A DNA stretch of 5,849 bases, taken from the NCBI GenBank assembly GCA_937891045.1, contig CALBEV010000079.1, positions 1 through 5,849 on the forward strand, read 5' to 3'. This document shows positions 1-5,849 of the stretch, one piece after another. The position numbers and the translations under genes are program-made. A model generated the notes under the pieces. The model searched no databases. It worked only from the letters and a program-made list of their open reading frames with translations, and was not told the origin of the DNA. The DNA comes from an uncultured Burkholderiales bacterium (GTDB taxonomy: Bacteria; Pseudomonadota; Gammaproteobacteria; Burkholderiales; Burkholderiaceae). Within the stretch, counting starts at the first letter, position 1, and each line of letters begins with the position of its first letter.

Positions 1-20
1 GGCCATCTAAAAACAGCCTG

Positions 21-47
21 AATAATTGGAATCTGACCCCAATTATT
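21..47. repeat. Inverted repeat, 9-bp arms around a 9-nt spacer
   Basis: The arm AATAATTGG at 21-29 is exactly complementary to CCAATTATT at 39-47, with nine bases between them. It arises where one copy of the tandem repeat meets the next, because the one mismatched base makes the two A/T-rich ends complementary. As RNA it could form a weak, mostly A-U stem downstream of proS. It lacks the GC-rich stem and adjoining U-tract of a standard intrinsic terminator, so no termination role is assigned. Confidence 0.6.
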
Positions 48-60
48 GGAATCTGACCCC
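21..60. repeat. Two tandem copies of a 20-bp repeat after proS
   Basis: Positions 21-40 and 41-60 are direct copies of a 20-bp unit, matching at 19 of 20 positions; the single difference is A at 24 against T at 44. Read on the minus strand the unit is GGGGTCAGATTCCAATWATT, and the first copy begins only three bases after the proS stop codon. The repeat itself is plain in the sequence. From memory, units starting GGGGTCAGA often lie near REP-associated or IS200-like transposase genes in proteobacteria, so this may be the edge of such an element, but no transposase is visible and the window ends 20 bases further on. Confidence 0.85.
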
Positions 61-63
61 CCA

Positions 64-1806
64 TTACCCCAACTTGGCCTTCAACATCCCCGCCACCTCC
101 GCCAACGCCCACTTACTGGCTTCGGCATCGCGGCGGTGCTGGTATTCCACCAAGCCTTCTTTCAGGCCTCGGTCGCCGATGGTGACGCGGTGCGGCACGC
201 CAATCAGTTCCCAGTCGGCAAACATGGCACCGGGGCGCTCGCCACGGTCGTCCAAAATCACGTCCACGCCAGCGGCCAGCAGGTCGCCGTACAGCTGCTC
301 GGCGGCGGCTTTCACTTCGGGACTGCGGTCGGCACCGATGGGGCAGACCACCACGGTGAACGGCGCCAAAGCGTCAGGCCAGATGATGCCCTTGGCGTCA
401 TGGTTTTGCTCGATGGCCGCTGCCGGTAAGCGGGTGATACCGATGCCGTAGCAGCCCATCTCGAAGGGTTTGGGTTTGCCGTCTTCGTCCAAAAACGTGG
501 CGTTCATGGCCTGGCTGTACTTGGTGCCAAGGTAAAAAATATGACCGACTTCAATGCCGCGCTCGATGGCCAACACGCCTTGGCCGTCGGGCGAGGCGTC
601 GCCAGCCACCACGTTGCGGATGTCGGCCACCAGGTCGGGCTCGGGCAGGTCGCGGCCCCAATTCACGCCGGTCATGTGGAAGTCTTCGGCATTCGCTCCG
701 CAGACCCAGTCGGCCATCACGGCCACTTCCAAGTCGGCCACCACTTTCAAGGGTTTCACCAAATTCACGGGGCCCAAGTAACCGGGTTTGCAGCCAAAGT
801 GCGCGTCAATTTCGGCCAATGTGGCAAAGCGAAAGCCTTTGTCGAAGCCGGGCAGCTTGCCCACTTTCACCTCGTTCATGTCGTGGTCACCGCGCACCAG
901 CAGCAGCCACACCTGAGATTTGACGACAACGCCCTCGCTATTGAGCTCATCTGTCGCCAAAACCAGTGATTTGACGGTTTGAGCCAGCAGCAAGCCCAGC
1001 AACACGGCGACATCAGCGCAGGTGCTTTGGCCAGGCGTGGGGGTTTTGGCCAAGGCTTGGGCCGCAGCGGGGCGCGGCTGGCTTGGTGCCAGCGCCTGCG
1101 CTTTTTCCATGTTGGCGGCGTAGTCGCTGCTGGGGCAGTAAACGATGGCGTCTTCGCCTGTGGCGGCCATCACCTGAAATTCCTCGGACAAATCGCCGCC
1201 AATCGCGCCACTGTCGGCGGCCACGGCGCGGTATTGCAAGCCAAAGCGGTCGAAGATGCGGCGGTAAGCCTGCGCCATGTTTTGGTAGCTGATCTGCGCG
1301 GCCGCGCTGGTGCGGTCAAAGCTGTAGGCGTCTTTCATGATGAACTCGCGGCCCCGCATCAGGCCAAAGCGGGGGCGGCGTTCATCACGGAATTTGGTTT
1401 GAATTTGGTAGAAATTTTTCGGCAGCTGCTTGTAGCTGCGCAGTTCTTGGCGGGCGATGTCGGTCACCACTTCTTCGCTGGTGGGCTGGATCACGAAGTC
1501 GCGGCCGTGGCGGTCTTTGATGCGCAGCAGCTCGGGGCCCATTTTCTCGAATCGCCCGGTTTCTTGCCACAGCTCGGCGGGTTGCACCACCGGCATGGTC
1601 AGCTCGACCGCCATGGCGCGGTTCATTTCCTCGCGCACGATGGCTTCCACCTTGCGGATGACCCGCAAGCCCATGGGCATGTAGGTGTAAATGCCCGCGC
1701 CCAATTTTTTGATCATGCCGGCTCGCATCATCAGCTGGTGGCTGGCCACTTCGGCGTCGGCGGGGGCTTCTTTGAGGGTGGAGATGAGGAACTGTGAGGC
1801 TTTCAT
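64..1806 (-). CDS. proS: Prolyl-tRNA synthetase, bacterial type with editing domain
   Basis: Cytoplasmic class II aminoacyl-tRNA synthetase that activates proline with ATP and loads it onto tRNA-Pro. The product is 580 residues, close to the roughly 570 usual for the bacterial form. The class II core is clear: TSEE at 109-112, motif 2 from FRDE (139-142) to [14 protein letters not shown] (150-163), and motif 3 [10 protein letters not shown] at 451-460. Between motifs 2 and 3, about residues 220-400, lies the INS domain that hydrolyses mischarged Ala-tRNA-Pro; TVKSLV places a lysine at 279, the position known to matter for editing in E. coli. It also carries [10 protein letters not shown] at 305-314. 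The anticodon-binding domain runs from about 480 to the end. An Ala/Pro-rich stretch at about 240-260 is a likely loop. The start is set by the conserved [15 protein letters not shown] opening; no clear Shine-Dalgarno sequence precedes it. The gene is divergent from rppH and appears intact. Confidence 0.97.
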   Translation of the reverse strand: MKASQFLISTLKEAPADAEVASHQLMMRAGMIKKLGAGIYTYMPMGLRVIRKVEAIVREEMNRAMAVELTMPVVQPAELWQETGRFEKMGPELLRIKDRHGRDFVIQPTSEEVVTDIARQELRSYKQLPKNFYQIQTKFRDERRPRFGLMRGREFIMKDAYSFDRTSAAAQISYQNMAQAYRRIFDRFGLQYRAVAADSGAIGGDLSEEFQVMAATGEDAIVYCPSSDYAANMEKAQALAPSQPRPAAAQALAKTPTPGQSTCADVAVLLGLLLAQTVKSLVLATDELNSEGVVVKSQVWLLLVRGDHDMNEVKVGKLPGFDKGFRFATLAEIDAHFGCKPGYLGPVNLVKPLKVVADLEVAVMADWVCGANAEDFHMTGVNWGRDLPEPDLVADIRNVVAGDASPDGQGVLAIERGIEVGHIFYLGTKYSQAMNATFLDEDGKPKPFEMGCYGIGITRLPAAAIEQNHDAKGIIWPDALAPFTVVVCPIGADRSPEVKAAAEQLYGDLLAAGVDVILDDRGERPGAMFADWELIGVPHRVTIGDRGLKEGLVEYQHRRDAEASKWALAEVAGMLKAKLG

Positions 1807-1855
1807 GCGCTAGTAAGGGGTCGCTTAGGACCTGAGAAAACGTGGGTTGAGCCTC

Positions 1856-1883
1856 TTGATGACAGCCGCTTGCTGTGCATAAT
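1856..1883 (+). promoter_or_regulatory. Probable sigma-70 promoter for rppH
   Basis: TTGATG at 1856-1861 resembles a -35 box and CATAAT at 1878-1883 a -10 box, with a 16-bp spacer. Transcription would begin near 1890 and give a leader of roughly 20 nt before the rppH ATG, enough for the Shine-Dalgarno at 1901-1905. It lies in the short gap between the divergent proS and rppH starts. Five of six bases match consensus at -10 and four of six at -35. No comparably good promoter was found for proS on the other strand. Confidence 0.5.
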
Positions 1884-1912
1884 GGTCTCAGTTGAAATTT
1901 TGAGGTTTGATT

Positions 1913-2479
1913 ATGCTTGACCGGGACGGCTTTCGGCCCAACGTCGGCATCATTTTGCTCAACCAAAGAAACCAGGTTTTTTGGGGCAAGCGCATCCGAA
2001 CCCACAGTTGGCAGTTCCCCCAGGGTGGCATCGACCGCGGTGAAACACCCGAGCAAGCGATGTTCAGGGAGCTGCAAGAAGAAGTGGGCCTGCAATCGGA
2101 ACATGTGCGCATCGTTGCCCGAACCCGGGACTGGTTGCGCTATGAGGTGCCAGATCGGTACATCCGCAGGGATGCTCGCGGCCATTACAAAGGGCAAAAG
2201 CAAATTTGGTTTTTGTTGCAGTTGGTGGTGCCCGACCACGCCCTGAACTTGCGTGCCAGCACCCATCCCGAGTTTGACGCTTGGCGCTGGAACAACTACT
2301 GGGTGCCCCTGGAATCGGTGGTGGAGTTCAAACGCGGCGTCTATGAAATGGCGCTCACCGAGCTGTCGCGTTATTTGCCGCGCCAAGAACCGCGCACCCG
2401 GTTTTTGCGCCAAGGCGCTCGGGCCAACCACCCAGAGCCCTTTGAAGCGGACAAACCGGCTGCCTCAGATTCCAACTGA
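1913..2479 (+). CDS. rppH: RNA pyrophosphohydrolase (Nudix family)
   Basis: Removes pyrophosphate from the 5' triphosphate end of mRNAs, leaving a monophosphate that triggers 5'-end-dependent decay by RNase E. The product is 188 residues, against 176 in E. coli. The full Nudix box occupies residues 38-60: G38, E44, then R52-E53-L54, E56-E57 and G59, so the glutamates equivalent to E. coli E53, E56 and E57 are all present. Other family features are DGFRPNVG near the N-terminus, SWQFPQGG at 32-39, RDWLRYEVP at 72-80 and [12 protein letters not shown] at 94-105. The ATG at 1913 is chosen because the protein then begins [12 protein letters not shown], aligning with E. coli RppH, and TGAGG lies 7 nt upstream; a TTG two codons earlier is less likely. 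The polar tail after about residue 155 is poorly conserved in the family. It converges on proB. Confidence 0.96.
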   Translation: MLDRDGFRPNVGIILLNQRNQVFWGKRIRTHSWQFPQGGIDRGETPEQAMFRELQEEVGLQSEHVRIVARTRDWLRYEVPDRYIRRDARGHYKGQKQIWFLLQLVVPDHALNLRASTHPEFDAWRWNNYWVPLESVVEFKRGVYEMALTELSRYLPRQEPRTRFLRQGARANHPEPFEADKPAASDSN

Positions 2480-2499
2480 GCGAGTGGGTTTGAGGTTTC

Positions 2500-2518
2500 G
2501 GTGCTGATTCAAAGCACC
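2500..2518. terminator. Possible weak bidirectional hairpin between rppH and proB
   Basis: GGTGCT at 2500-2505 is complementary to AGCACC at 2513-2518, a 6-bp stem with a 7-nt loop, in the 56-bp gap between the converging rppH and proB genes. The position suits a shared terminator, but neither strand has a proper U-tract after the stem (only TGCTTT on the plus side). It may be a weak terminator or chance; no better candidate was seen in this gap. Confidence 0.3.
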
Positions 2519-2535
2519 TGCTTTCGCGGCAAACT

Positions 2536-4771
<2,236 letters not shown>

Positions 4772-4773
4772 TT

Positions 4774-4803
4774 AAAGAGAAAAGCCCCGACAAGCGGGGC
4801 TTT
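4774..4803 (-). terminator. Intrinsic terminator between rpmA and obg
   Basis: AAAGCCCC at 4781-4788 and GGGGCTTT at 4796-4803 form a perfect 8-bp stem around a 7-nt loop. On the minus strand the stem is followed by a U-rich tract, read as TCTCTTT at 4780-4774, as expected for a Rho-independent terminator of leftward transcription. On the plus strand only three T residues follow, so it is directional. It would end or reduce the rplU-rpmA transcript before obg. Since no good promoter for obg-proB was seen after it, partial read-through is likely. Confidence 0.85.
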
Positions 4804-4822
4804 CCGTGGGGTCGGGTGAACC

Positions 4823-5080
4823 TCAGACAGGTGTCACATTGACCAGGTGCTTGTTCAAAGCGCCTTTGATCGAGAAGGACACATGGCCTTCAACCAAAGC
4901 GAACAAAGTGTGGTCTTTGCCGATGCCGACATTGGTGCCGGGGTGGAACTTGGTGCCACGTTGGCGAACAATGATGGCGCCAGCAGTGATGTGCTCACCG
5001 CCAAAGGCTTTCACACCCAGCATTTTGGGGTTGGAGTCGCGGCCGTTTCGCGTGGAACCGCCGCCTTTTTTCTGTGCCAT
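4823..5080 (-). CDS. rpmA: 50S ribosomal protein L27
   Basis: Small basic protein of the large ribosomal subunit whose N-terminal arm reaches toward the peptidyl transferase centre. The product is 85 residues, the normal length. It begins [19 protein letters not shown], contains the conserved [20 protein letters not shown] segment and ends in VTPV. There is no cleavable N-terminal extension of the kind found in Firmicutes. The start is firmly set by AAGGAG at 5089-5094, eight bases upstream, and this Shine-Dalgarno overlaps the rplU stop codon, so rplU and rpmA are surely cotranscribed and probably translated in step. Confidence 0.98.
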   Translation of the reverse strand: MAQKKGGGSTRNGRDSNPKMLGVKAFGGEHITAGAIIVRQRGTKFHPGTNVGIGKDHTLFALVEGHVSFSIKGALNKHLVNVTPV

Positions 5081-5092
5081 GGTGCTAGCTCC

Positions 5093-5404
5093 TTAGGCTT
5101 GAATGGAGGCGATCTGCAGTTCTGTGAACTGTTGGCGATGGCCTTGACGTTTTTGATAATGCTTGCGACGGCGCATTTTGAAAATGCGCACTTTGTCGTG
5201 CTTGCCGTGGGCCACGACCATGGCCTTGACAGATGCACCGGACACCAAGGGTGTGCCGACCTTGAGTTCAGCGCCGTTGCCGACAGCCAAAACCTGGTCA
5301 ATCACGATTTCTTGGCCAACGTCCGCAGCGATCTGTTCTACTTTGATTTTTTCGCCGGTTGACACGCGATACTGCTTGCCACCAGTTTTTATGACTGCGT
5401 ACAT
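5093..5404 (-). CDS. rplU: 50S ribosomal protein L21
   Basis: Component of the large ribosomal subunit that binds 23S rRNA. The product is 103 residues, the same length as in E. coli. It opens [20 protein letters not shown] and ends with the L21 signature region, [20 protein letters not shown] at 71-90, followed by [11 protein letters not shown]. The ATG at 5404 has AGAGG at 5410-5414 five bases upstream. It is the first gene of the leftward rplU-rpmA-obg-proB cluster; rpmA follows with 12 bp between stop and start codons. A leader of roughly 55 nt with a hairpin precedes it. Confidence 0.98.
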   Translation of the reverse strand: MYAVIKTGGKQYRVSTGEKIKVEQIAADVGQEIVIDQVLAVGNGAELKVGTPLVSGASVKAMVVAHGKHDKVRIFKMRRRKHYQKRQGHRQQFTELQIASIQA

Positions 5405-5433
5405 ACGAACCTCTGAAAGATAGACTCTTCATT

Positions 5434-5459
5434 GCTCTGCCAACGGATTTCAGCAGAGC
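5434..5459 (-). promoter_or_regulatory. Hairpin in the rplU leader
   Basis: GCTCTGC at 5434-5440 and GCAGAGC at 5453-5459 are perfect 7-bp arms around a 12-nt loop. If transcription starts near 5458-5461, as the -10 box predicts, the stem would form at the very 5' end of the rplU mRNA, about 20 nt ahead of the Shine-Dalgarno. It could stabilise the message or act as an r-protein leader control element. No U-tract follows, so it is not a terminator. The structure is visible; the function is inferred. Confidence 0.45.
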
Positions 5460-5464
5460 CTAAC

Positions 5465-5473
5465 ATTTTAGCA
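5465..5473 (-). promoter_or_regulatory. Extended -10 promoter for the rplU operon
   Basis: On the minus strand TGCTAAAAT reads as an extended -10 element: TGC at 5473-5471 followed by TAAAAT at 5470-5465, five of six matching TATAAT. The -35 position (GGCCCT at 17-bp spacing) is poor, which fits an extended -10 promoter. The start would fall near 5458-5461, giving a leader of about 55 nt. Confidence 0.55.
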
Positions 5474-5523
5474 CGCCAAACCGGTTCAGGGCCTTTTCAA
5501 CCCGATTCAGTCTTTTGGCTCCC

Positions 5524-5529
5524 TATAAT
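5524..5529 (+). promoter_or_regulatory. Consensus -10 box for ispB
   Basis: TATAAT at 5524-5529 is a perfect -10 hexamer placed to start transcription near 5536, about 20 nt before the ispB TTG start. No good -35 box is found at 16-18 bp spacing and there is no TGn extension, so strength is uncertain. It lies back-to-back with the rplU promoter about 50 bp away. Confidence 0.6.
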
Positions 5530-5555
5530 TCGTGGCTACAGAGAGAAAAACCAAT

Positions 5556-5849
5556 TTGTCCACCCCAGAATCCTCATCCTCCAAGGCCTTTTCGGGCTTG
5601 ATCGGCATGGACATGCTGTCGGTCGACGGTCTGATCAACAGCCGCCTGTCTTCAGGCGTGCCCCTGGTGGGCCAGGTGGCCGAGCACATCATCATGGCCG
5701 GTGGCAAACGCTTGCGACCCGTGTTGTTGCTGCTGATGGCCGGTGCCTTGGGCTACAAAGGCACGGACCACCACAAACTGGCCGCCGTCATTGAATTCAT
5801 CCACACCGCCACCTTGCTGCACGACGATGTGGTGGACGAGTCCACCCTG
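5556..5849 (+). CDS. ispB: Octaprenyl diphosphate synthase, N-terminal part
   Basis: Trans-polyprenyl diphosphate synthase that extends farnesyl diphosphate with isopentenyl diphosphate to make the ubiquinone side chain, probably C40 in this group. Only the first 98 codons are present; the frame is open at the window end. GGKRLRP at 49-55 binds the diphosphate, and FIHTATLLHDDVVDES at 81-96 contains the first aspartate-rich motif, D90-D91-x-x-D94. The second such motif should lie beyond the edge. The TTG at 5556 is proposed as start because it follows the promoter at a suitable distance, AGAGAG lies about 10 nt upstream, and an N-terminus of LSTP type fits relatives as recalled. ATG at 5607 is an alternative but has no Shine-Dalgarno. 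A GTG at 5532 lies upstream of the predicted transcript start. Product chain length is inferred from the lineage, not seen. Confidence 0.93.
   Translation, partial: MSTPESSSSKAFSGLIGMDMLSVDGLINSRLSSGVPLVGQVAEHIIMAGGKRLRPVLLLLMAGALGYKGTDHHKLAAVIEFIHTATLLHDDVVDESTL

Noticed and set aside
26..451. Two plus-strand open frames starting in the tandem repeat, both opening MESDP
   Set aside because: The shared start is only the repeated TTGGAATCTGACCCC; the rest is antisense to the proS 3' end with no Shine-Dalgarno.
979..1797. Plus-strand open frame (272 codons) opposite the proS 5' half
   Set aside because: Antisense shadow of ProS, rich in His, Ala and Gly, no family resemblance.
1385..2431. Minus-strand open frame (348 codons) running across rppH and into proS
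   Set aside because: It is antisense to rppH and out of frame with proS; the second half is a shifted reading of ProS with an Arg/His-rich composition. Both real genes are certain.
5479..5486. AACCGGTT palindrome between the rplU and ispB promoters as a possible operator
   Set aside because: An 8-bp palindrome is short enough to occur by chance, and no second site or longer dyad was found.
5432..5794. Plus-strand open frame (120 codons) over the rplU/ispB gap
   Set aside because: It spans the promoter region and is out of frame with ispB, whose GGKRLRP and DDxxD motifs define the true frame.

Overview
The window reads as ordinary chromosomal housekeeping DNA from a betaproteobacterium, most likely Burkholderiales close to Comamonadaceae. 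The basis is close resemblance, recalled from memory, of ProS, RplU, RpmA and IspB to that group's proteins, and the gene set itself. The DNA is moderately GC-rich by eye. Seven protein genes fill almost all of it, and no tRNA, rRNA, CRISPR array or intact mobile element was seen.

Layout from left to right. Positions 1-63 hold two head-to-tail copies of a 20-bp repeat just beyond the proS stop codon. proS (prolyl-tRNA synthetase, minus) and rppH (RNA 5'-pyrophosphohydrolase, plus) are divergent across about 106 bp. rppH converges on proB (glutamate 5-kinase, minus) with a 56-bp gap. proB is the last gene of a leftward cluster transcribed rplU (L21), rpmA (L27), obg (ribosome-assembly GTPase), proB. 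At the right edge ispB (polyprenyl diphosphate synthase, plus) starts divergently from rplU and runs off the window.

How the genes work together. L21, L27 and Obg all belong to the large ribosomal subunit or its assembly. proB is attached by an 8-nt overlap with the end of obg and makes the first intermediate of proline synthesis. ProS charges proline onto tRNA, RppH starts 5'-dependent mRNA decay, and IspB makes the ubiquinone side chain. A well-formed intrinsic terminator between rpmA and obg suggests that the abundant r-protein transcript is largely separated from obg-proB by partial termination.

No convincing new biological system was found. The points most worth a second look are the tandem repeat after proS, the rpmA/obg terminator, and a hairpin at the predicted 5' end of the rplU leader.
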